A stretch of DNA of 64,000 nucleotides from Fidelibacterota bacterium (GTDB lineage Bacteria > Fidelibacterota > Marinisomatia > SCGC-AAA003-L08 > JACNLC01), in NCBI GenBank assembly GCA_018657495.1, contig JABHXA010000008.1, positions 62,001 through 126,000 on the forward strand, written 5' to 3'. Below the pieces are notes generated by a model, which was not told the DNA's origin, made no database searches, and worked only from the letters and a program-made list of their open reading frames with translations. Positions 8,426 to 16,691 of the stretch are shown here, in pieces. The position numbers and the translations under genes were made by a program. Positions within the stretch are counted from its first letter, which is position 1. Every line of letters starts with the position of its first letter.

Positions 8426-10660
8426 ATGAAAAGATTTAATTTTTTTGGCTTGATATTATTACTTTCAGCAATATCATTTGGTATTGAAGATGTAAAACTG
8501 CTGAGAATTATGCATCCCTATGATCAATATATTTCAAATTTGAATGATTTAGGTATTCCCCTGGATCATGCCATTGTCCGACCCAATGGATATATTGAAT
8601 TTACGGCATCTGTCTCCGAAGCAGCAGCATTGGAAAATTCAGGAGTACCACTAGTGGTATTGCAGGAAGATCTTCAAAGTTTTTATGCCAATCGAATGAC
8701 AGGAAATATCACTCGTGATTTTGGATATGGATCTATGGGCGGATATTATACATGGGAGGAAGCAGTTCAATTTCTATTTGAAATAGTTGAAGATTATCCC
8801 ACATTGGTGAGTGAATTGGATACCATTGGGTATTCCCACGAAGGCCGACCGATCTATGCATTGAAAATCAGTGACAATCCAAATATTGATGAAGACGAAC
8901 CAGAAATGCTTTATGATGCTGTTCATCACGCCAGAGAGCCCATGGGCATGATGAACCTCTTATATTTTATGCAGCATCTTTGCCAAGGTTATGGAGAGGA
9001 TCCTGAAATTACTGCAATGGTAGATAACCGCGAGCTCTGGTTTGTGCCATTTGTAAACCCAGACGGCTATGTGTTCAATTATGAAATTGCCCCTAATGGT
9101 GGTGGCATGCAACGAAAAAACCGACAACCTGGCTGTGCAGGTACGTGGATGGGTGTGGATTTGAATCGTAATTATGGATTTAACTGGAATTATGATAATA
9201 GTGGTTCAAGCGGAGATCCTTGCAATCAACTATATCGTGGACCGGAAGCGAGTTCAGAAATAGAAATACAAATATTAGATGAATTTGTCACGGAGCATGA
9301 TTTTCCAATTATGTTGAATTATCATTGTTATGGCAATGTCTTGATCTACGCCGCCGGAGAAACTCCATATGACTTACCCCCTGAACCTGATTTAAGCATA
9401 TACCGTGAATTTGGTTATGATATGGCTCAGTATAATGGGTATTTGGTGGGTAGTGGTGAAGAAACATTGAATTATGTGGTTAACGGTGATGCAGACTCAT
9501 GGTATTATAATGTGAGAGGAATTTTTTCCTATACCCCTGAAATCGGGGCCAGCAGTGATGGGTTTTGGCCCGAAACCGAAAGAATTATCCCTTTAGCAGA
9601 AGAGAATGTTTATCCAAATATGTTTACTGGCTGGGCAGTGGGATCAAAATACAGATCTGAAGCAGAATTCAATTCTGAAGTTTTTATCCCGGGAGAAACC
9701 TACTCATTTACACCTCATATTTTTAATCAAGGACTTGGCAATTCTCTTGGTGATGTAAACTTTGATATTCAAGTTTCAGATAATCTCTCTATAGAGTTTA
9801 CCGAGATTAATTTAGGATCATTACTGGGACGAGAAGACATTATCTCCGAACCGTTATCATTTACTATTGCTGAAAATGCCCTTTCAGGACATTCTGCAAA
9901 TCTAACCATTCGTATTTGGGATGATGTTAATTATATGTTTGTGGAATCATTTGAAATTCTGATTGGTGAACCTATGATGGTTTATTTTGATGATGCTGAG
10001 AATGGGATGGATAATTGGAATACCAATTCTTGGGGTTTATCCTCAGATTCTTATGAAGGTAACAGCTCTTTTACAGATAGCCCGACGGGTGAATATGATG
10101 AATTATCCGTTGATTTTATGAATTTGGCATTGCCCCTTGATCTTACAGATGCTGCTGATGCATTTCTCAATTATTTTGTAAAATGGGATATTGAAGCTGG
10201 ATATGATTTTGGTCAGGTTCTGGCCTCAACAAATGGAACCAACTGGGTTTCGCTATATGGTGCACAGATGTCGCCGGGGAGCGGCAGTGGTATGCAGACC
10301 CAGGGTGAATTTGGATATGATGGCACATCAGATTGGGTGGAGGAATCAGTTTCTCTAAATGAATTTGCCGGAGAACCCTATGTTTGGATAAGATACCAGA
10401 TTAGCTCCGATACTTATGTTGAGGGTGATGGGATGTATATTGATAATTTTTCAGTCTGGATTTACGAAAACCAAAGCGTCTACGGTGATAACAATTTTGA
10501 TGGCGTTGTTGATGTATTAGATATTGTCTCCGCAGTAAATATTATCATTAATGGCACTGAACTGAACGATGAAGAGGTACAATATTTTGATTTAAATAAT
10601 GATGGCGTGCTCAATGTGCTGGATGTGGTCATTCTTGTTGGAATCATTATCGGAAATTAG
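8426..10660 (+). CDS. Secreted M14 zinc carboxypeptidase with dockerin-like tail, predicted basic-residue specificity
   Basis: Metallocarboxypeptidase (M14A/CPT-like) that trims C-terminal residues from peptides. Signal peptide about 1-19, propeptide-like stretch to about 100, catalytic domain about 105-410, a CARDB-like and a jelly-roll-like beta region, then the dockerin-like pair. Zinc ligands H168 and E171 (HHARE) and H300 (NYHCY); substrate residues N247-R248 (LNRNYG) and Y350; general base E372 (TPEIG). Aligning W359 and E372 with CPA W257 and E270 puts D357 at CPA position 255, which is Asp in carboxypeptidase B and selects Arg/Lys; carboxypeptidase T also has an acidic residue in this pocket and is less selective. 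The ATG follows the deiminase stop by 8 bp, so co-transcription is near certain. Confidence 0.93.
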   Translation: MKRFNFFGLILLLSAISFGIEDVKLLRIMHPYDQYISNLNDLGIPLDHAIVRPNGYIEFTASVSEAAALENSGVPLVVLQEDLQSFYANRMTGNITRDFGYGSMGGYYTWEEAVQFLFEIVEDYPTLVSELDTIGYSHEGRPIYALKISDNPNIDEDEPEMLYDAVHHAREPMGMMNLLYFMQHLCQGYGEDPEITAMVDNRELWFVPFVNPDGYVFNYEIAPNGGGMQRKNRQPGCAGTWMGVDLNRNYGFNWNYDNSGSSGDPCNQLYRGPEASSEIEIQILDEFVTEHDFPIMLNYHCYGNVLIYAAGETPYDLPPEPDLSIYREFGYDMAQYNGYLVGSGEETLNYVVNGDADSWYYNVRGIFSYTPEIGASSDGFWPETERIIPLAEENVYPNMFTGWAVGSKYRSEAEFNSEVFIPGETYSFTPHIFNQGLGNSLGDVNFDIQVSDNLSIEFTEINLGSLLGREDIISEPLSFTIAENALSGHSANLTIRIWDDVNYMFVESFEILIGEPMMVYFDDAENGMDNWNTNSWGLSSDSYEGNSSFTDSPTGEYDELSVDFMNLALPLDLTDAADAFLNYFVKWDIEAGYDFGQVLASTNGTNWVSLYGAQMSPGSGSGMQTQGEFGYDGTSDWVEESVSLNEFAGEPYVWIRYQISSDTYVEGDGMYIDNFSVWIYENQSVYGDNNFDGVVDVLDIVSAVNIIINGTELNDEEVQYFDLNNDGVLNVLDVVILVGIIIGN

Positions 10661-10790
10661 AATTCAGGAAATCTGATTCGCTTGATTATCATCGCAAAAT
10701 TCACCATTGGAATCGTTTAAAGATTTAGTAAATAAAAATAATTAACGCATTGTCCACTGAATTGATAATCTTATGGGGAGGAAGGTATTC

Positions 10791-11264
10791 TCATACCCAA
10801 AGTTCATATTCTAGTTCATCTTTTATTGGGACACCTTCAGAATCCTTCTCGGGAATCTCAGGTTTTAAAAATCTTGAATTTGTGATAGCATCCACATGAG
10901 TTTTTACTAATTTAAACCCCAAGGACTTATAAAACTTCTGGGCTGCAATATTATTATTGGTTGTGATCAACCACAATCGTGTACATCCTGCAGATCGGGT
11001 AATGCCCTGCATCTCGCGCATGAGTATACGGCCAATTCCTTCTTCTTGAACAATGGATACAGCTGCAATAATTTGACATTCCTCGCCATCAACATGATAC
11101 AATATGAATCCCAGGGTTGCTTCATCCGAGCAGGCAATAATACCGGGTAAAGTAGATGAGTCATGGATTACACCTCGTGAAACTAGTTTTTGGGATGAGA
11201 AATGATGCGTTAAATATTCATTGATAACGGATCGGTCGTTTTCATTAATTTTTCTAATAATCAT
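10791..11264 (-). CDS. GNAT family N-acetyltransferase
   Basis: Predicted acetyl-CoA-dependent N-acetyltransferase. The acetyl-CoA pyrophosphate-binding motif is QEEGIGRILM (about residues 73-82), followed by the usual helix and WLITTNNNIAAQKFYKSLGF (motif B region). Length 157 is typical. It is the last gene of a minus-strand operon; its ATG overlaps the stop of the preceding 63-aa gene by 4 bases (ATGA), which indicates translational coupling. The substrate is unknown. Convergent with the carboxypeptidase gene (130 bp apart), with no obvious terminator hairpin between. Confidence 0.88.
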   Translation of the reverse strand: MIIRKINENDRSVINEYLTHHFSSQKLVSRGVIHDSSTLPGIIACSDEATLGFILYHVDGEECQIIAAVSIVQEEGIGRILMREMQGITRSAGCTRLWLITTNNNIAAQKFYKSLGFKLVKTHVDAITNSRFLKPEIPEKDSEGVPIKDELEYELWV

Positions 11265-11452
11265 TTTATTGAAATAGTATAAGTTACCTTTTCATTGGTT
11301 TCTTTTTTTAGAGATTTTTCAACTCGATCATCCATATTCTTTTCAATATATGATATTAAATCATTCATTTTGCGGAGTTTTAATTCGAGTTTTTTAAGTC
11401 GGTGGTCAACTTTTTTTGTAAATCGGGTTACCTGGTAAGTACGTCTCTTCAT
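11261..11452 (-). CDS. Small basic coiled-coil protein, 63 aa
   Basis: Not recognised. Lys/Arg-rich, with a heptad-like helix (LKKLELKLRKMNDLISYIEKN) and a short C-terminal tail VTYTISIK. Its start overlaps the stop of the 67-aa gene before it and its stop overlaps the start of the GNAT gene, each by 4 bases. Tight coupling on both sides supports a real gene. The tail resembles that of the neighbouring 67-aa protein (YSYSITRKK), so the two may be diverged duplicates that pair as coiled coils. No signal peptide or membrane segment. Confidence 0.65.
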   Translation of the reverse strand: MKRRTYQVTRFTKKVDHRLKKLELKLRKMNDLISYIEKNMDDRVEKSLKKETNEKVTYTISIK

Positions 11453-11652
11453 TTTTTCCTTGTGATAGAATAACTGTATCCAGTGCTATCTCCGCTATCT
11501 TTTTTCTTTAACCGGTTAACAATCACAACAAGACGTTTTTCTAAATTTTCCACCTGTTTTTCAATTACATCCAAGCGCCCATCGGCAGTGTCGGACCAGA
11601 CTTCAGTTGTTGTTGATTTTTTTATAGCAGGTTTTTGAGGATTATAGGTCAT
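11449..11652 (-). CDS. Small coiled-coil protein, 67 aa
   Basis: Not recognised. A polar N-terminus is followed by one coiled-coil helix (RLDVIEKQVENLEKRLVVIV, residues about 26-45) and a basic tail ending YSYSITRKK. It overlaps the next small gene by 4 bases and lies 43 bp downstream of queC on the same strand. Its size and single leucine-rich helix suggest an oligomerising adaptor. Function unknown. Confidence 0.65.
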   Translation of the reverse strand: MTYNPQKPAIKKSTTTEVWSDTADGRLDVIEKQVENLEKRLVVIVNRLKKKDSGDSTGYSYSITRKK

Positions 11653-11695
11653 TTATTAATTTATCAGTTTGGTTAATACACTGAACTGATTTGTG

Positions 11696-12364
11696 TTATG
11701 CTAAATCCAAAATTGGATCGATAATTCCAGCCTTTTCAAACCCCCGGGCTCTTAAGGCGCATGAGTCACAATCGCCGCAGGGGATATTCTCTGCCTGATA
11801 ACAACTCCAGGTTAAATGCAGCGGGGCCTTAAGACTCACGCCTTTTTTGATTATTTGAGATTTGTCAAGATGGATCAATGGTGTTTCAAGTTTAATACTT
11901 GTCTCGGGTCGCGTCCCTTGAATAATCAATTTTTCAAAGGCATCAAAAAAATCACGGCGACAGTCGGGGTATCCTGATGAATCCTCTTCCACAGCTCCGA
12001 TAAAAATATGACTGGCACCAATTACTTCCGCCCAGCTAACGGCAACTGAGATCATATTTGCATTTCTAAAAGGTACATAGGATATGGGGATATCGGAATT
12101 ATCAAGATTAGCTTTTGGCACTTCAATATTGGTATCGGTAAGGCAGGAACCGCCAATTTCTACAAGATGCGACATACGCACAGACAGAACTTCACTGACT
12201 GAATAGAAATCAACAATATCCGTAAATGCCTTTAGTTCCCGGACCTCAGTTCTTTGACCGTAATCCAAATGAAGAAAAGCGAGATTAAATCCTGCATCAT
12301 GAGCAGTGGCTGCTGTAACGCAACTGTCCAATCCTCCTGACACCAAAATGATGGCTTTATTCAA
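11696..12364 (-). CDS. queC: 7-cyano-7-deazaguanine synthase QueC
   Basis: ATP-dependent conversion of 7-carboxy-7-deazaguanine to preQ0 in queuosine biosynthesis, cytosolic. The N-terminal PP-loop reads SGGLDS (residues 9-14); the C-terminal zinc site has Cys188, Cys196, Cys199 and Cys202 (C-x7-C-x2-C-x2-C). Length 222 is normal. It lies 25 bp after the HEAT-cyclophilin gene and in the same operon as queE, which makes its substrate. queD and queF are not in the window. Identification is firm. Confidence 0.96.
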   Translation of the reverse strand: MNKAIILVSGGLDSCVTAATAHDAGFNLAFLHLDYGQRTEVRELKAFTDIVDFYSVSEVLSVRMSHLVEIGGSCLTDTNIEVPKANLDNSDIPISYVPFRNANMISVAVSWAEVIGASHIFIGAVEEDSSGYPDCRRDFFDAFEKLIIQGTRPETSIKLETPLIHLDKSQIIKKGVSLKAPLHLTWSCYQAENIPCGDCDSCALRARGFEKAGIIDPILDLA

Positions 12365-12389
12365 TCAAACCTCATACAGAAATATTGTT

Positions 12390-14375
12390 TTACTTCAAAC
12401 TTATTGAAATGATTTCATCACCCACTTCAATCAAATGAACTATATCCATTCCCTTTGAAACTTTACCAAAAATTGTATATCTGCCATCCAAATGCGGTGT
12501 AGGGGAATGGGTGATAAACCATTGTGAACTTTCAGTGTCTTTGCCCGATGAAGCCATACCCATATATCCTTCACCATAACTCAAATGTCCAAATTCACTG
12601 CGGATGCTATTATCTGCATTACCCCAGCCATCTCCCCTGGGACATCCGCCCTGAATAACAAAATTAGGGACAACCCGATGGAAGACTTTTCCATTATAAA
12701 AACCACTGTTTGCCAATTTAATAAAATTTGCTACCGTTCCAGGGGCTTCATTATAAAAAAGATCCACAAAAATATCTCCCTTGGATGTCAGAATTCTAAT
12801 AGTATTCTTTTTCTTGACAGATTCGAGATATTCCCATTGAATAGGTAGTGATGCAGGATGGTCAAACTTCTTGGAGATTCGTCTCTTTTTGAAATAATCG
12901 ATAGTTTTTTGAATCTCTTCAGCCGCTTCATAATCTGTCGGCAGCGACAGATTTTTTATCCCTTCATTAAGAAAACCGATATTACCGATCGTCTCGATAT
13001 AATTCAATTTTGGTTCACGGAGTAAACCTGCAGTGATTGATGCGATAACGGGGTCGCCGCTTTTTATCGCTTTTATAAAAAATTTAAGGAATTCATCAGA
13101 ACGTAGTTCAGAAAGTTCATATTTACGGCGGATGTCTGCCATGGCATTAATACCATAGGTCTTTATAACGGGAATATCCGATCCTAAAACGATGGTTTTT
13201 ATAAATGTATAATTCCGTAAATCCCCGACCATTGCATCAAGCAGCCAGGCTTTCTCGTATTCATTACTGGATTTTTCAAACTGATTTTTGATTCTTGTAG
13301 AAAAAGCTTTTTTCTTTTGTACATTTTCAAGGAGTGCCTTGAATAATATGGTTCGTACTCTCCAATCAGAGATATTTGCTAATAATTTGTCGAGTTCATC
13401 AGCAAAAAATATTTTATCAACTTTTGTGAAATATTCTGCAGCGGATATTCTCACATTCAAATGAGTATCTGACAGGGCGTCACGTACAAAAGGTTCAGCC
13501 TTCATACCCCCGAAATTGGATAAAGCATCAATGGCATTTACCCGTACCCTATAATCAGAATCACGTTTCATAATAGATCTCAAGGTTGACTGGACTTCAT
13601 CAGCAGATAGTTTTCCAAGCGATGAAACTGCAGCCATACGAATCTCAGGATATTTCTCATTTTTTGCAATATCGAGAAATAAATTCGAATGCATATCAAA
13701 ATCTAAATCTTCTGTCCTGGCAAAAAATTGGGCGGCTGCCAATCGGGCACTCATACTATATTTGCCTTCAAGTATCATTTTTGCCCGTCGGGTTAAACCA
13801 CTATTTGACTTACCGTCAAGCCCGGCGCGGTAAATACCCCATGCAATTCCTTCCATAACATCAGGGTCAACTGTAGAATAACTAGAGAGAAATTTAAGGC
13901 CAGTATCATCAGCAGATTTACCCAGTGATTTGAGTAATTCTGATACGACGGCTGGATCAGATTCTTTTGAGACGGCATTAATGATACGGACACTAATTTT
14001 TGGATCTGGCGAGGATAGGATCCTTGCTGTTTGTCCAATGGCATATGCTGCTGCAAGTCGGACCTTACTATCCCGATCCTGTAATCCATTGAGCAGGCTC
14101 GCAACAGCTAAAGTATCCTGTATGGATGCCATTGCTTCAAATGCAGTTAATCTTAATACCGGCTCTGAATCCATGAGAAAAGATTCCAAAGCTTTTGAAT
14201 CCCGTTTGTCTTTGAGGTCATGGATAGCACGATAGCTGTTTTCAATATATACTTTTGAACTTTTTGGACCACTGGTCTTTGGCGCGCAGGCGGAAGAGAT
14301 CAAAATAGCAATAGCAATAAGCAATATGCAGGTGAATTTGATTTTTAATTGCGGTTTAATAATATTCAGGATCAT
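12390..14375 (-). CDS. HEAT-repeat lipoprotein with C-terminal cyclophilin (peptidyl-prolyl isomerase) domain
   Basis: Predicted periplasmic or outer-membrane-anchored folding factor. An N-terminal hydrophobic stretch ends in a lipobox ISSAC (Cys about residue 30). Residues about 45-480 are a run of HEAT/PBS-type helical repeats (repeated forms of [30 protein letters not shown]). Residues about 500-661 form a cyclophilin domain with [13 protein letters not shown], the [16 protein letters not shown] segment and YTIFGKV, which are its active-site and substrate-cleft elements. The HEAT array probably recruits clients or a partner. It sits between queE (7 bp) and queC (25 bp), an odd place for a secreted lipoprotein, and is likely only co-transcribed with them. 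Confidence 0.9.
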   Translation of the reverse strand: MILNIIKPQLKIKFTCILLIAIAILISSACAPKTSGPKSSKVYIENSYRAIHDLKDKRDSKALESFLMDSEPVLRLTAFEAMASIQDTLAVASLLNGLQDRDSKVRLAAAYAIGQTARILSSPDPKISVRIINAVSKESDPAVVSELLKSLGKSADDTGLKFLSSYSTVDPDVMEGIAWGIYRAGLDGKSNSGLTRRAKMILEGKYSMSARLAAAQFFARTEDLDFDMHSNLFLDIAKNEKYPEIRMAAVSSLGKLSADEVQSTLRSIMKRDSDYRVRVNAIDALSNFGGMKAEPFVRDALSDTHLNVRISAAEYFTKVDKIFFADELDKLLANISDWRVRTILFKALLENVQKKKAFSTRIKNQFEKSSNEYEKAWLLDAMVGDLRNYTFIKTIVLGSDIPVIKTYGINAMADIRRKYELSELRSDEFLKFFIKAIKSGDPVIASITAGLLREPKLNYIETIGNIGFLNEGIKNLSLPTDYEAAEEIQKTIDYFKKRRISKKFDHPASLPIQWEYLESVKKKNTIRILTSKGDIFVDLFYNEAPGTVANFIKLANSGFYNGKVFHRVVPNFVIQGGCPRGDGWGNADNSIRSEFGHLSYGEGYMGMASSGKDTESSQWFITHSPTPHLDGRYTIFGKVSKGMDIVHLIEVGDEIISISLK

Positions 14376-14382
14376 GACAGCA

Positions 14383-15030
14383 TTAAACTCCTTTTTTATT
14401 CGGATTCCATATATGTTTATGAATTTGTGCTTGAAAACGGACGGGTAAATTACAATACAAAATCCAATCCGTCAGAGTATCATATTTTAATCGATTGAAT
14501 ACTGGAGAAAAGAGTACTGTAAACTTTTCGGTCAACTGGTGAGATATAATTTTATCTACAGCCCAATCAAAATCCTCTTTATCTCCAATGACAAATTTCA
14601 CTTCATCATTTTTCTTTAAATCGGCGAGGATACTCCAATCATTTTTCTTCTCCATTTTGCTGGAAGGACATTTAAAATCGACAATTTTAATTACCTCTGC
14701 CGGGACATCATGCAAAGGAAGTGAACCGCCAGTTTCCAGCATCACCTTATACCTGTTTAGGATAAGTGATTGCAATAACTGTACGCAGTTGTTCTGGAAT
14801 AATGGCTCCCCGCCAGTTACCTCCACTAATGTACATGGGTATTTTTTTATTTTTGAGAGGATTTCTGAAATGGACATATCAGTTCCCTCATGAAAAGCAT
14901 ATTCAGTATCGCAATAATTGCAACGCAAATTGCAATAGGTGAGTCTTATAAAAATACATGGTTTGCCGGCATGAGTTGATTCACCCTGTATACTATAAAA
15001 TATTTCATTTATCTTTAATTTAGTTTCCAT
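14383..15030 (-). CDS. queE: 7-carboxy-7-deazaguanine synthase QueE
   Basis: Radical-SAM enzyme that converts 6-carboxy-tetrahydropterin to 7-carboxy-7-deazaguanine in the queuosine pathway. The iron-sulfur cysteines are C33, C37 and C40 (CNLRCNYC), with an N-terminal [12 protein letters not shown] and a GGEP motif (VTGGEPLFQ) for SAM binding. Reading can be extended to a TTG at 15054, but the ATG at 15030 gives the normal N-terminus (215 aa). First gene of the minus-strand operon queE, HEAT-cyclophilin, queC, two small genes, GNAT. No convincing preQ1 riboswitch was seen upstream. Confidence 0.95.
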   Translation of the reverse strand: METKLKINEIFYSIQGESTHAGKPCIFIRLTYCNLRCNYCDTEYAFHEGTDMSISEILSKIKKYPCTLVEVTGGEPLFQNNCVQLLQSLILNRYKVMLETGGSLPLHDVPAEVIKIVDFKCPSSKMEKKNDWSILADLKKNDEVKFVIGDKEDFDWAVDKIISHQLTEKFTVLFSPVFNRLKYDTLTDWILYCNLPVRFQAQIHKHIWNPNKKGV

Positions 15031-15187
15031 AATTGTCAATTTTCCGAGGTGCAAATTTAACAGATAATATTTGGCTATATCACTTAAAATAATTCCGTTT
15101 TTTGATTTGTCAAGAATCTAACTGAAAACCCTATATTATTCCGCTCAATATTGATAAATTTTGTATACATTTATTAGGAGAATAAAC

Positions 15188-15640
15188 ATGTCAGATATAT
15201 GGGAAAATACGATTCAGCAACTGAGCAAATGGGGCGAGGTCGTCGCTGATAAATCAGGATTTTATTTTAAAAAGGCAGTTGACAAAGGTGAAGAACTGAC
15301 AAAACTGGGTAGAATCCAAATTGAAATCGAAAAAATTAAGAGAGATATAAAACATCATTACACAGATCTGGGAAAATTTATATATCACGCTTCTGGTGAT
15401 TCCGGGAATACAGATTTCAGTGGTGATGGAGAATATAAATCCTATATCGATGATATTTCTACCCTTAAAACTGAGCTTGATCGAAGGTATGAAGAGAAAG
15501 AATCTTTAAAAACAGAAAGTAATTCTGATGAAGATACCGAAGCCTCGGAAACAGAAGAATCAGTAGTTGAAGATACACCAAAAGAGCCAAAAGTTGACAA
15601 GAAAGACAACGAGGAAACCGCCGACGCAATTGATATTTGA
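15188..15640 (+). CDS. Hypothetical coiled-coil protein with acidic tail, 150 aa
   Basis: Not recognised by family. The N-terminal half is amphipathic helix (WENTIQQLSKWGEVVADKSG and on to about residue 70), with a short GDSGNTDFSGDGEY loop and a second coil about 90-110. The last 45 residues are a low-complexity acidic Glu/Asp/Ser tail. AGGAG sits 8 bases before ATG 15188, which is preferred to a TTG at 15161. No signal peptide. It resembles cytoplasmic coiled-coil stress or scaffold proteins, which is inference only. Divergent from queE and upstream of the M23 peptidase gene. Confidence 0.75.
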   Translation: MSDIWENTIQQLSKWGEVVADKSGFYFKKAVDKGEELTKLGRIQIEIEKIKRDIKHHYTDLGKFIYHASGDSGNTDFSGDGEYKSYIDDISTLKTELDRRYEEKESLKTESNSDEDTEASETEESVVEDTPKEPKVDKKDNEETADAIDI

Positions 15641-15715
15641 TAATTATCCATAAATAACCTAATTTTATATGGATGTATCCGTTATTAAAATGCATTATAG
15701 CATACACTTTAACTT

Positions 15716-16651
15716 TTGAAAAATAAATATAGAATTATAGTTGTTCGCGAGGGGGAAGAAAACATGCGCCAGTTTTCCATTGGAAATCTGGTCATTTACT
15801 CGTTCGTATTTTTAATTCTTTTTGCCATTGGCAGCATAGCACTTTTATTTACTGACAATTACTCCCATCAGCAATATGTTGAAAAGCTAAATCAACTTCA
15901 AAGTGACAATTCCCGATTGGTTGAAAAAATTCACAACCAGAGTGAAAAAATTGATCATTTTGTTGGTCGGATGGATACGATCATTTCTCAGGATAAACAT
16001 ATCAGGGATTTGATAAGAATGCCTCAGATTCATGATGACATTCGGAAAGTTGGTGTCGGTGGTAATACGGGTGGGGAAGAAGAATCTGACTTGAACTACC
16101 TATTGCCCGAAGGAATAGAATTTATAGATTTTGATAAATTTAATAAAAAACTTGATTTTTACAATCGCCTCGCCAATCTTGAATTCATGAGTTATCGTGA
16201 AATCACTAAAACCATTACAAAGGATTTAAACCGTTATCGTTCTTTCCCTGCTATTCATCCGGTGAACTTCTCAGAAGCAATACTTAAATCTGGATACGGT
16301 ATGAGGCGGGATCCTTTTATATATAAAGATAAATTTCATCCCGGACATGATTTTTCTGCAAGGCGGGGTACCCATGTGTTTGCTACAGCAGACGGAATTG
16401 TGAGAGAATCAAAAGTATATGGCACCTTTGGCAATTATATAGAGATTGATCATGGTTATGGATATATTACTATTTATGGTCATTTGGATAAACGAAAGGT
16501 GAGAAAAGGTGAAAAAATAATTCGGGGCCAATATATTGGCTCTGTCGGCAGCACCGGACGATCCACTGCATCACACCTTCATTACGAAGTTCACCATCAG
16601 AATGAGGATACCAATCCAGGTGATTTTTATTTTGATGACTATGTCAACTAA
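15716..16651 (+). CDS. M23 family (LytM) metallopeptidase, membrane-anchored
   Basis: Predicted peptidoglycan hydrolase or activator of the LytM/NlpD type. A short cytoplasmic N-terminus, one membrane helix (about 24-46) and a coiled coil (about 50-90) precede the C-terminal M23 domain (about 190-300). Zinc ligands are seen as H-x3-D (FHPGHDFSA) and H-x-H (SHLHYEV); the GHLD and GSVGSTGRSTA loops are also present. Start is probably TTG 15716, since the family keeps the cytoplasmic KYRIIVV stretch. ATG 15764 with GAGGGGGA ahead is the alternative and would still keep the membrane helix. It heads a plus-strand run that includes miaB and lapA/lapB-like genes. Confidence 0.9.
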   Translation: MKNKYRIIVVREGEENMRQFSIGNLVIYSFVFLILFAIGSIALLFTDNYSHQQYVEKLNQLQSDNSRLVEKIHNQSEKIDHFVGRMDTIISQDKHIRDLIRMPQIHDDIRKVGVGGNTGGEEESDLNYLLPEGIEFIDFDKFNKKLDFYNRLANLEFMSYREITKTITKDLNRYRSFPAIHPVNFSEAILKSGYGMRRDPFIYKDKFHPGHDFSARRGTHVFATADGIVRESKVYGTFGNYIEIDHGYGYITIYGHLDKRKVRKGEKIIRGQYIGSVGSTGRSTASHLHYEVHHQNEDTNPGDFYFDDYVN

Positions 16652-16691
16652 TCCACCCACAAATTTCTAATCACACAAATTTAAATCAACT

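Noticed and set aside
13793..14235. Overlapping frames inside the HEAT-cyclophilin gene
   Set aside because: Shadow frames; the HEAT frame is continuous and carries the repeat pattern.
15031..15187. preQ1 riboswitch upstream of queE
   Set aside because: No pseudoknot-like short stem with an A-rich tail next to the start was found by eye.
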